Shown one piece after another: positions 22,996 to 32,947 of a DNA stretch of 64,000 bases. A program made the position numbers and the translations under genes. Below the pieces are notes generated by a model. That model was not told the DNA's origin and made no database searches. It worked only from the letters and a program-made list of their open reading frames with translations. This DNA comes from Galeopsis tetrahit (Eukaryota > Streptophyta > Magnoliopsida > Lamiales > Lamiaceae), in NCBI GenBank assembly GCA_963675135.1, contig OY776123.1, positions 2,358,501 through 2,422,500 on the forward strand, in the 5' to 3' direction. Within the stretch, counting starts at the first letter, position 1; each line of letters begins with the position of its first letter.

Positions 22996-23441
22996 AAAAA
23001 AAATCGGCTCATTTAGCCTAAAATATTCTTATTAATCTCTACAATATCTATATTTTTATTAAAATATATTAATAATCTTTTTTTGGAAAGGTCAAAGTAA
23101 GAGTGGAAAAAAAATGTGGTAAACAGAAAAGGAAAAGAGAAATATTAATAAGGGGTAAATTTGTCAAAAAAAAATATTTTTTTAAATTTATACAAAATGA
23201 GAAATACGACAGATTTTATGAAACGCGAAGAGTGTAGATTATTGCACATGTTGCTTCCTTTGCCAGTGTCAAGTGGGATGTCGGCATAATATCTCAATTA
23301 TGCCTACACTTAGGGGTGTTTGCAAACTCAACTAACAACTTTACTTAGGAGATGTCGGCATAGTATCGATCTCAATTACAGTCCATTGGTCCCTCCCCGT
23401 TTATTAGATGGTCCATTGGTCCCTATGGTCCCTTCCCACAT
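22996..23441. other. Inverted fragments of block C/E tail, no gene
   Basis: 23240-23310 is the inverted counterpart of 'GCAAAGGAAGCAGCATG' region sequence, and 23330-23430 repeats 'GGTCCATTGGTCCCT'. No gene is seen. Confidence 0.45.
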
Positions 23442-23570
23442 ATGACTCTACGCTGGGAAATGTTCAAGGTGACTTTACTGCAGAATCTGAACTGTGTTGC
23501 CTGTCCAAACATCAAGAAGGTGATGATTCCATCTATCATCGTTAAACTTCTCACTTTCTTCAAACTTAAG
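23442..23570 (+). pseudogene. Stranded coding-like exon, unidentified
   Basis: From ATG 23442 an open frame of 43 codons runs to a good donor (CTTAAG|GTACCT). It includes NLNCVACPNIKKVMIPS and IIVKLLTFFKLK. Base composition is higher in GC than the flanks. The Leu/Cys pattern is faintly like a leucine-rich repeat of plant F-box proteins, but I cannot identify it and no neighbouring exon is seen. Confidence 0.25.
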
Positions 23571-23739
23571 GTACCTTTATTGTATACAATATAGTTTAGT
23601 TACTTCTAGTATGTATAATCAAAGTATTATTAATCTATCAAGCATAAAGGTGTACTAGTTAACACTACAAGAATAGAAAATCAAAGTATCAGTTCAAATC
23701 TATCAAGGAGTTTATCAGTTCAAAGTATCAGTAAGAACT

Positions 23740-23941
23740 TCGATGCATTGAAGAATCTTCGATGGAGGAAAGAACTTCAATAAGAACCTCTTATTAAGCT
23801 CGTCCCAAGTGGTCACCCGGTTGTTGATCATAGAGGTTAGCCATTCTTTGGCCTTCTCTTTCAAGGTGAAAGAGAAGAGCCTCATCTTCAAAGTATCTTC
23901 ATGCACCCCATTGAGCTTAACCGTATCTGCATACTCCAAAA
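23740..23941 (-). pseudogene. Ty3/gypsy gag fragment
   Basis: The minus strand encodes DTVKLNGVHEDTLKMRLFSF, then TLKEKAKEWLTSM and TTWDELNKRFLLKFFPPSK. This is the conserved core of the Retrotrans_gag domain of plant Ty3/gypsy elements (Athila/Tat-like). Only about 60-70 residues remain. No LTR, protease or polymerase is adjacent, so it is a truncated relic. Confidence 0.88.
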
Positions 23942-23944
23942 TTA

Positions 23945-24213
23945 ATTTAATTAGCTTTGAAGATTTAGTTGATTAATTAATTTTTTAAGCTTTGTTTAAT
24001 TTTTGAAGATTTAGGCGATTTTTTATATGTTTTATTTATATTTTACATATTAATTTGAATTCTTATTTTTTTTTAATTTATTTATTTTTTACAATTTATT
24101 AAATAGAAAAAAATTGAGTTGTGTATAGTAATAAAAAATGTAACTGTAATGTACACAATTTATGATCAAGTTACAAAATATATGAGTATTTGGCCAAGTT
24201 AGAAGTTTGACAA
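23945..24213. other. AT-rich spacer, no gene
   Basis: Low-complexity A/T sequence between the gag relic and the 41-bp tandem repeats. Confidence 0.5.
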
Positions 24214-24350
24214 ATAGTTTGACAAAAAGAATGACTACTCCAAGTCATTTACAAATAGTTTGACAAAAAGAATGACTACTCCAAGTCATTTACAAATAGT
24301 TTGACAAAAAAAATGACTACTCTAAGTCATTTACAAAAGTTTGACAAAAG
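24214..24350. repeat. 41-bp tandem repeat, about 3.3 copies
   Basis: Units begin ATAGTTTGACAAAA at 24214, 24255 and 24296, and a partial fourth copy follows. The repeat sits just beyond the 3' end of the MULE gene. Confidence 0.92.
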
Positions 24351-24385
24351 AAGAATGACAATCACCCTATCTAATACGATTTTCC

Positions 24386-27300
24386 TTATACGCGTCCATC
24401 CATCCACCCACTTGCAATTTGTTTTTTATGTATAACCCACGAACTTGCAACGGGAGGAAATGGGACATTGTCAGACAACACTACCTATAGCAACCAATAA
24501 TGACATTAATTGGACATCTATATATTTTTCATAAATATAAAAAGTTAGTAGAATACCTTCACAAAGTGATTATCATTGACGTGACCCACGAAAATTCTTT
24601 TGGGGTTTTCAAGTGGCGAAGTTTGTAGAGGAAGAAATGTCAACGATATCTTATTACCCACAGTTATCAAGGCCACATTGTAGGCCGATGCCACCATGTA
24701 CCCCATATAGGGTAGATGAAATCAAAACTTTGACCGTGCAAAATCAGCAAAACAGTTTAGGGCAGTCAATATCTCGTTGAACATCTTATCCTCTCTAAAG
24801 ACACCCATGTATAAGTGGACATGGTGACTCAACTCCGTCATCATGTCTTGTCGAACTTTTGCCCAGTTGTCCTCCCCAAACCCCATTGCCTCAGCTACCG
24901 CTCGAAAACCACAATGGTCGTCTGATGCAACATTAACACATTCCATCACGAACGGTTGAAAACGAACGGACAATAGAGCTATAAGTCCTTCTTGTGAGGT
25001 AGATGAGCGCGTACGCTTACGAGTAACCACCTATGCACCAATTTTTTGCACAAAATAAGCAACGTATTAATAAGAAATGAGCTACAAAACATATAGAAAA
25101 GACAAATACCTTCGCCTCCTGTTTCTTTTTATTCGAAGCAGACACCTTCGCCTCTTGTTTTTTTGTATAAGAAGTCTTTGAAGGCTCCGCCACGTCAATA
25201 ACCGGGGTTGGGAAAGACATTGATTCTATGTACTCAAAGAGGCTAGGATCCCGTTTTGTCGAAGAAGCTTTAGGTTTTTTCTTATTGGTTTTGGGTCGAC
25301 CACGGGTCTTGACTTTTGGCTCCGGTTCAATAAGAGAAGTGGTCTTTGAATTCCGAAGTTCTATGGCTTGCCTCAGCATTACCCTCTTCTGCGTCGGCTC
25401 CTCCTGCTCCTTGTAGGCAATCATCAAACCTTTAATAACATCCTCATATCGGGTGTCAAGATCTTCAGCCACATCCTCTTTCACATCTTCCTCATTTCTC
25501 AAATTTGGCTCCATGTCAAGCTTTCTCCAAAACTTATCAATAGCCTGTAAAGGTATCGATTTGCCAAGCCGGTGATATTCGTCGAGTTCGTGAGTGCATG
25601 ACAACCCGCATACCTTCCTTAGATAGTGATTGAATATGTCAGGATTGGACTCGCCGTGTTCGATACACGTCATTTCTTTGTAAATCTTTTCCAACGCGTA
25701 AATTGACACCACTCCTACAAGCTCATGATATATCACAGACTTGAACTTGTGTAAAGCAACATTCACACTCTTCTCAAACGAGGCTTTAATTGCATTGTGG
25801 CTCGCTTGATAAAGTGTGTCCGTCTTTGACCAACAAATCTCAAAATTGCCTACGCTATTACCTAGCGACCTCTTCAGTGCTGCATGATGACTCTCAACCC
25901 TAAAATTGTAGTTATAGTAATTATCATTTTAACTACACAATAAATAGAAAAAGTCCAACAACTAGAAACTATGAATTATCAACGAATAATCAACAATTAT
26001 ATATATAATATTAAAACATACTTGTTCGTTGTTGTATTCTCATAATGCATGTATTCATCCGTCCACACGGCTATGAATTTCTCCTTGCAAGGGATTTACC
26101 CACTGTGTCATGCAGTACGAGTATGCTTCACTTTCCTTGTGAACATTTGCATACTCACTTTGAAAAATCTTAAGAACGGTAGTCAATTCTTGTTCGGAGG
26201 ATGCGTTCATCACACTTTTCCATGAAAAGAAGAATCTTTCCCAATCCTCCTTGGTCTCAAACTTGCCCTTGCATTTGGCCAAAACATTCCTATCTATGTG
26301 CCATCTACATAGGAAATGTTTAGCCTCTGGAAATATGGAAGAAACAACATTCACGAGGGCTAACTCCCGGTCCGTAACAACAACTCTCGGTAAACTCACA
26401 TCCTCCAACAACTCACGAAGGACACTTAATGCCCACGTATAGTTCTCCTCATTCTCACCATTGAAAAATACAGAAGCTACCGAGAAGGTCATGCCCGTGG
26501 ATGTAAATCCTACCATCTCAAAATAGGGCAACTTATATTTGTTAGTCTTGTACGTGCAATCCATTATCAACACACTTGGAAATGCACGGTACAACTGAAG
26601 GCTTGTGGGGTGTGCAAAGAATACATCTCGAATAGTATTCGACATTGGACAATATCTGTGGCTTTGATAATATTGATTATCAATCAACAATGTCATCAAC
26701 TGTTGTAGTTGACTCTTTCCAGCAAAACCTGCCAATTTATACTTGCTTCGAACGTTGTACACGGTGCGGATGGTAGAATAGTTGTTCGGATTTCTCGACT
26801 TAATCAATTTCAACACATCCTTTGCTGGAGCGTTGCACTTGGACATATCAACAACCAACTCTTCTTCTTCGGGCGTTAGCCTACCAACGTACGAGTGGCC
26901 CTCGAGGTAGATGGCTACAGGATGATTGTGGGTCCCACATCTCACGTCCAACCTCACTCATTTTCTGATATTTTTATGCCCCTTAACAGAAAAGGACATC
27001 CACACTTCTTCGACCCCGTTGTCCTTTTTCGGCCCTTTTGATCATCAAAATCAACATCATCATCATCGTTTGGTAACACAGCTAATTGGTTTCTTCCCCT
27101 TGGCTTATTTTGACATAGGTTCCAACACGCTCACATGCCAATAAAACTTGTGCCTTCTTCTTGCCACTGCCATTATCTGAGCGTTTTACAACAATGACAA
27201 TGTTGTGTTGTAAGGCTACGTCTCGAACCCATTCTTGTAAGGCCTCCCGAGTTTCGAAATAGTTAAAATTGGTGAAGACATTGGTGTAGTCCATCACAAG

Positions 27301-28069
27301 ATCATTCACCGGGGCATCCTCATTACCCGGGCCATCCTCATTAATTGAAGCACCCTTATTGGCTTCATCATCACAAGGCCCCAATGGGTTATTCGAATAA
27401 TAAAAGAAATCCGGATCAAACTCTTCATCATCCGCCAAATTCTGAAAAACAAACACAAAATCCATGTTATAATCCAAAGGATGTTGACGAAAATAATATA
27501 GTTGTATAATAATTCAAACACTCAACCCTCGTATCATACGTTAGGATTAACTTATGTGTCGACACTCAACCCTAAATCATGCTATAAGCGTAATCAAAAG
27601 GACAAATCGACTAAAAATACTATACGTCGACATCATCATATCGACCAACATAATTTCCGTCGGCCATCTTTTTTCGGCCACATAGTATATGGTCGACATC
27701 GTCACATCGACCATCTCATCCATGGTCGACTTCGTCCCGTCGACCAACAAGTACATGGTCGACGTCGTCCAACTGACAGAATATCGAATGGTCGATGTCT
27801 TCCCATCGACCAAAACACACCACGTCGACGAACCGGTTTCGACATACATACGCTACCAAACTTTAATTTTTTAAACGCGCCAACATCCCAAAAACCCATT
27901 TTCTTCCAAATATATACCTTAAACTACTCAAAACCAAGCAATGAACAATATATGATGAAATAAACTAAGAAAACACCCTTAAATATCCCTACATTACGAA
28001 AATAAAAAGTGTAAAAAAGCAAAACATTAAACTTACATATTTGAAGAATCCTTCACGTGTTTCAACCAT
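24386..28069 (-). pseudogene. MULE transposase with C-terminal OTU-type domain, decayed
   Basis: Exon 1 (28069-28037) MVETREGFFKY; exon 2 from 27441 holds an acidic N-terminus and 'ALQEWVRDVALQHNIVIVV'; then a Cys-rich FAR1/MuDR-like segment (KKCGCPFLL). The MULE domain (26957-26100) has the first catalytic Asp in VLIMDCTYKTNKYKLPYFEM, the second in VVVTDRELALV, and CRWHIDRNVL. After an intron (26012-25900) NKVESHHAALK gives the third acidic residue. Exon 4 (25030-24557) opens with a basic TRKRTR and has the OTU-type site NVASDDHCGFRAVAEAMGFG and, near its end, HVNDNHFVK; exon 5 is 24484-24386. Breaks: stop and frame changes between 27084 and 26950, a 1-bp shift near 26097, and TGA in place of an expected Trp codon at 24724-24722. 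Terminal inverted repeats were not found. It would have been a nuclear transposase; it is now dead unless complemented. Confidence 0.85.
27623..27853. repeat. 33-bp tandem repeat, seven copies
   Basis: Units start at 27623, 27656, 27689, 27722, 27755, 27788 and 27821, exactly 33 bp apart. The core is ATGGTCGACNTCGTCCCNTC followed by GACC, so each unit holds a GGTCGA/TCGACC inverted pair. The array lies in intron 1 of the MULE gene. Because 33 is a multiple of three, all frames stay open, which explains the ORFs here. Confidence 0.93.
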
Positions 28070-28411
28070 TTTTTTATCCTTCAAAGACCCCGAATATAAA
28101 GGAATTTCACGAGTTAAAATGGTGAAATAAAGAGAAACAAAAGATGGGAAATGAGAGTGGCCGAATTTTTTTTTCGGTAACTTGAAAGTGACGAAAGAAA
28201 CTGTAGAAGGGGTTTAGTGTGGGTTTTAGGATGGAAGGTGAAAGGGCTGAAAATTTGGGGGGGTGCGTCCAGTAAGTGGGGTGCATTTAGTATGTACCAG
28301 ATTACTAATAGGGTATTTTGGGTATTTCGCATTATTATTATAATATAAAATAATAAGGGGGAGTGTTCTCAACGCAAATGGAGGTGTAAATAGTCCCACC
28401 CTATAGTGCAC
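28070..28411. other. MULE 5' flank, no gene
   Basis: Upstream side of the MULE gene with 'GGGGGGGTGCGTCCAGTAAG'. I could not find a matching inverted repeat on the far side of the gene. Confidence 0.4.
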
Positions 28412-28589
28412 TATACGTCCATAAAATGTAATCTCATTTGTCTCATATTCTTTGTCCATCAAATGTAGTCTCACACTTTATTTAGTCTCACACTATATGG
28501 AAACTATCACCTTTGTCAACCATCACTTAATTAGTCAATTTGTCATATACTTTATTCACAAATAATTACTTTATTAATAATGGACCCCA
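28412..28589. mobile_element. Left half of a Stowaway-like MITE split by the LTR element
   Basis: Homologue of 5784-5950 ('CATAAAATGTAATCTCATTTG', 'CTCATATTCTTTGTCCATCA'). It continues at 34546-34634 beyond the LTR retrotransposon, where it ends 'GGATGGAGGGAGTA'. Confidence 0.7.
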
Positions 28590-30265
28590 TGATTGGGTGT
28601 GAGATTGCTCGTATTTGTGTTCATTATTGCTATATTATTGTAGCATTTTGATGTAATTTTGGTCGTAATTGATAGAAATTGTGCTACTAACCTTGTTGTC
28701 AAGAAATGTGTTCAAAGTGTAGGAAACAAGGTGAAATAGTCAATTTTAGAGGAAAATCGAGCATTGGCGCATGGGAACTGAAGTTCAGTTGAAGGACGAG
28801 CAAGGAAAGCCAAGAAAAAGTCCAAGGAGCAGAACCCACACTGGCGGTCGAGTGAGCCCACACTAGCAGTCGAGTGAATTGATTTCACACTGGCGGTCGA
28901 GTGAAATGATTTCACACTGGCGGTCGAGTTAGCCCACACTGGCACCCGTTTGGGATCTGGAACCCAGTTTGGTTCTGATTTCCAATTTCACTCGGTCGGC
29001 CGTTTGGAGTCACTCGGTTGACCGAGTCAACTTGCAATTTCGGGGAATTTTGCGAATTTTGAAGAACTTCAAGGACCAACTTGTCAATTTCGTCTCACAC
29101 GCTTTTGGAAGGCTTAAATACATCCCAAATCAGATTGTTAGGGAGGCTTGGCCTCACTTTCACAGTTCACACACTCAAACCCTAGTTTCATTCTTAGGTA
29201 GATTTTTAACATATTTTGCAAGTTTAATTCCATAGATTAGCTTTAAGGTTTAGTATTTAGGTTGAGTTCTTGAATATTTTGGCTACATTCACTTGTAATA
29301 TTCTAGATTGTTGAAGAATCATCAAGGTGACTTCCACCATCATCTATTTTGCTATAATATTGTTAATTCCATGTTTATTTCTATTTCTTTTGTTGTTTTA
29401 GTCATGGGTGTTTCTTTAAACACCATGGGCTAAGCTTTTTATGCTTTGGGTGTTTGAAATCATGTGAATATTTAGTGTTAAAATTGTTTATGCTTTGATT
29501 ATTGTTGATATTTGGATTGTTGCTTCTCTTATTGGATTTTATTGGTGCTTTGTGTATTAGCTTCTATTAATCCGTATTTTGAGGCATGTTTAGCGTAGAC
29601 GAGAGTTACATGAACATGTTTAAATTTATGGTGTGAGTTGTTGATATACAAATGCGTTTATTATACTTTTAATTCGTCGAGAGAGAGTTAATTGTATTAG
29701 AACCCCATTAGGAGACATTAATTACTTGAATGGTTATTTGGGTAGTTGGTGAGGATTAGGAATAGGGCTTCTTACCGGGTTTGGGAACACCTTAGATGTA
29801 AGACTATAATACCCGAAGGGAAACGATTTTCATCCTAGCATCTTGATGCTCTTAGCTAATCCAAATTGAAGCATAAAAACGGTATAATCAATCCCACTCG
29901 ATTTCACTAGGTAGAGAACACCCGAAGCATTCCCACACTTGCACTTCTTCGAATTTCATTCGTAGTTGTTATTTGCTTTTAATTGTCATTTCCTTGTTTT
30001 CTTGGTTAGTAGTTAATTTATTTATTAGGATTGTGTTTAGTTTAATTTAATTCCATTGATTGCCTCTTAGCTTTAGTTCAAAATGCTCCCGAAATCGTAG
30101 CTACATTAGTTATGACGACGTACAACTCTAGGGATCCATTGCACTAGTCTACCTCCCGTGGTTCGATACTACTTGGTCGAAAAACTTACGTGTATACTAC
30201 TATGAACCCTTATGCTTGAGGGGAAGTAGTTAGTCAAACATATAGACTAAAATTCGTTCAAGTCA
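28590..30265 (+). repeat. 5' LTR (1676 bp)
   Basis: TG...CA ended. It carries a GC-rich array of ACACTGGCGGTCGAGT repeats (about 28845-28945). It is 83 bp longer than the 3' LTR, chiefly because a stretch around 30000-30075 is missing there. Confidence 0.95.
28840..28950. repeat. GC-rich short tandem array inside the 5' LTR
   Basis: Five close copies of '(C)ACACTGGCGGTCGAGT(G/T)' separated by 'GAGCC' or 'GAAATGATTT' spacers. The same array with small differences is in the 3' LTR at about 33190-33300. Confidence 0.85.
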
Positions 30266-30266
30266 A

Positions 30267-30283
30267 TGGCGCGGTTGCCGGGG
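30267..30283 (+). other. Primer binding site, tRNA-Asp type
   Basis: TGGCGCGGTTGCCGGGG, one base after the LTR, complements the 3' end of plant tRNA-Asp (CCCCGGCAACGGCGCCA) with one mismatch. Confidence 0.88.
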
Positions 30284-30423
30284 AGGTGACGTAGTGCTAT
30301 AAGTGGGACTTAGAGTTAGTTGAATACTAGTGTTAGCTACATTACTTGCTTTATTTTCCTTTCTTTTTATTTTGGTAAATTTGATACTTTGGTGTTTTTG
30401 CAGGTGTACACTTCATCGATTAG

Positions 30424-31332
30424 ATGGAGGGATATAATCAATACCCGTTGAATCATTGCTATGATCAATATGGTATGATTTATCCTCCACAACATGGAGA
30501 TGTGAGCTACGATGATTGGAGGAACTTTGATCACCATTATCAAATGCAACACGTTTCCTCCTATTATCAAGATTGGAGGAATGAAGAAGCATCACCTCCT
30601 TCTCAAGGATATTATCCTCCACCTCCACATCAATACTCTCTTCCTCAACATCCATATCCATCGTATCCATATCTCCCTCCACCACCTATGGAGGAACCTC
30701 ACCAAGTACAATATCGAGACTTGAGAGAAATTGAGGGTTTGACTTCTACCGATGAGCTCCTTGCACTCATCTTGAAAAAGATGGATGCAAGTGAAAAAAA
30801 GATGGAAGCAAATGATAAGAGGATGGAAGCAATAGAATCTCAACTTAGACAATTGGTCATCACCATCAAAGAACTAGAAGAAGAAGGTGACCAAAGTGGG
30901 GAGAAGAGTGAAGATGATAAATTCTTGGACAAAAGAGATGAAGAGAAATGTCCTTTGACGGACATGAGCAACAAAGAACAAGAAAATCAAGAAGCATCAC
31001 AAGACGAGTTGAAGAGCGAAATGAGCATTTCTAAACCTTTTAACTCTTCAATTTACTCTTTAATTGATATTGATGCTTATATTGATTTCATTTTACCTCT
31101 TGATCACTTTGATTCAAAGAAAGAACTTGAGAAGAGTTTGGGTAACCTTGAAGAAAGAGGAAAGAAATGGAAAGATGTGAAGTTGAAAGAGAAAGAGGAA
31201 CAATCATCAATGAAAGTATGGAAGAAACATGTGGATGATTGGTCTTCCATTCATAAGATCCTACTTGAGTTTGAAGCTCAAAGGTTGAAATACAATGGGA
31301 AGGAGGACCGATATCCATGGCCTTTCCGATGA
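30424..31332 (+). CDS. Gag-like protein of the LTR retrotransposon, 302 residues
   Basis: The ORF starts 141 bp after the primer site. Residues 1-55 are rich in Tyr, His, Gln and Trp. Residues 58-95 are Pro/Tyr-rich (YYPPPPHQYSLPQHPYPSYP). Residues 105-150 form a charged coiled coil with a repeated KKMEANDKRMEAIESQL pattern. An acidic Lys/Glu-rich region (150-200) follows, then a Leu-rich part and a final 'WSSIHKILLEFEAQRL'. There is no zinc knuckle and no protease motif. Such single-ORF proteins occur in plant gypsy-related non-autonomous elements and probably act as capsid-like or RNA-binding proteins mobilised by partners; that role is inferred. The frame is intact and codon use is normal for the region. 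Confidence 0.75.
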   Translation: MEGYNQYPLNHCYDQYGMIYPPQHGDVSYDDWRNFDHHYQMQHVSSYYQDWRNEEASPPSQGYYPPPPHQYSLPQHPYPSYPYLPPPPMEEPHQVQYRDLREIEGLTSTDELLALILKKMDASEKKMEANDKRMEAIESQLRQLVITIKELEEEGDQSGEKSEDDKFLDKRDEEKCPLTDMSNKEQENQEASQDELKSEMSISKPFNSSIYSLIDIDAYIDFILPLDHFDSKKELEKSLGNLEERGKKWKDVKLKEKEEQSSMKVWKKHVDDWSSIHKILLEFEAQRLKYNGKEDRYPWPFR

Positions 31333-32909
31333 GTTCTTTTATTTTCGTCCGGCTTGAAGACGTTAAACTTAGCGCTAAATGGGAGGCAACCCATTCTTTA
31401 TTGCTTTCTTTTATTTATTTTTAGATTTGTAGTTTGTTTGATCTTTTTGTTGAGTTTTGTTTTGTAGGTTGAGTGTTGTGTTGGTGTGCAATGATGAGCT
31501 ATGTGCATGGTGAAGCTCGAGGTTGTGATGGTGCTTTGGTGCTAAGAAGTTCAAGGGACAATCGGTTGTGGTAGCTTGCTTCTTTGGTGAGCTACATTGG
31601 TGGTAAAATTCTAAGGTAACACACTCATCTCCAAACTTTGCATTCAACGAGATAGTTTCATTTAAGTTTGGGGGGAGATTTCACGTGTTTACCTTCATTT
31701 ATATTACACCGTTGTTTCTAGTTTTGTTGATTGAAATATCTTGTTGATTGTTGGTATTTGAGGCATAATTGATGGTGATTGTTGGTTTTTGAAGTTTGGT
31801 TGAGCTTGTTGGTATTGATTGGTGCTTGCTTGTTCACTTGATTATGTGAAGATTTGTGCTTGAGTTGGTGCTCTTAATTCATAATTAGACCAACTTGTGA
31901 GCTTTAGAGCCTTTAGACTTTCATATATTATGATCTATTTTCCTTCATGTGAGTATCTTTCATGCTTGTGTGCTCTAAAACTTGTCAATTGTCTTGTTTG
32001 AGGCTACTATTTGTGTGAAATCTTTGGAAGTGATATAAGGCCATCTTTGTTTTGATAGTCACTTAGCCAAATTTTCCATACCAAATGAATTTTTTTGGTA
32101 GTTAGCCACTTTGAGCCTATTGACTTATATTATTTGGCAACCTACATATTTAGCCCATTGTCCATCTTTTATGAGCCTAATTTTCCTATGAACTAGTGGA
32201 GCTTGAATGTTGACAAATGTGGTTGAATTGAGGTGTAATGTGAATTTGGTGGATTTGTTTGGTTGAAAAGTGAAAAAAAAATGAATTGTGAGTTGTGCAA
32301 AAAAAAAAAAAAAAAAAAGATTGAGTTGATGAGAAAAGAAAAATCGAAAAAGAAAACTCTCTTGTGCACAAAAATTTGGTAGAGCTTCAATTCAAAAGTG
32401 TTGGTTGGTTGGTGGTGAAGAATGTTCTTAAAAAGAAAAGAAGTAAGTAAATTATGTGAGATAGAGAACTTTGAGTTGCAACTTGATCAATTGCAACTTT
32501 CCTTCTTGCTCCATTAGTTTATGAGTCACTTTATCCAAATCTTTCATACCTTAACCAAAGAGCCTACATTACAACCAAATGTGAAGTCCTTATTGATTCA
32601 TTGATTGAACACTTTCATGTGGTGGAGAACTTAGACATTTGGCAAGCATATGGTGGTGCATTTGTGTGATTTGATTTTGAGAGCATACATTTCCTTGATA
32701 TACACTTTGAGTGATGAGAGAGATACACTTACTAGTGAGGAAATTGTGAATTGAGCACTTAATCTTGCATTGATTTGAACATAACTTGTGAACTTGTTTG
32801 TGGATTTTTGTACCTCTTGGCTTGACTACATTGAGGAAAGTTGACAATCACTCATTCAATTTTAATTGAATTTCTTCGCAATCCTCCCACTTGTTCTATA
32901 TTTCTTTCG
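31333..32909. other. Internal non-coding region of the LTR element
   Basis: Holds a short inverted repeat TGGGAGGCAACCCA (31380-31393) just after the ORF, a motif I recall from many plant gypsy-type elements. It also holds a poly-A tract (about 32299-32319). Otherwise it is G/T-rich sequence with stops in all frames. No pol domain is seen. Confidence 0.7.
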
Positions 32910-32946
32910 TTGCTCGGGGACGAGCAACACTTTAAGTTTGGGGGGG
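32910..32946 (+). other. Hairpin and polypurine tract before the 3' LTR
   Basis: TTGCTCGGGGACGAGCAA is a perfect 7-bp stem with a 4-base loop (32910-32927). It is followed by AAGTTTGGGGGGG, the polypurine tract, ending one base before the LTR. Confidence 0.85.
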
Positions 32947-32947
32947 T

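Noticed and set aside
24214..24350. CRISPR-like array (and the same for 27623-27853 and 60668-60905)
   Set aside because: The units are contiguous tandem repeats without unique spacers, in a plant genome.
27502..27963. Plus-strand 153-residue ORF with HID/GR repeats
   Set aside because: It is a by-product of the 33-bp repeat in the MULE intron.
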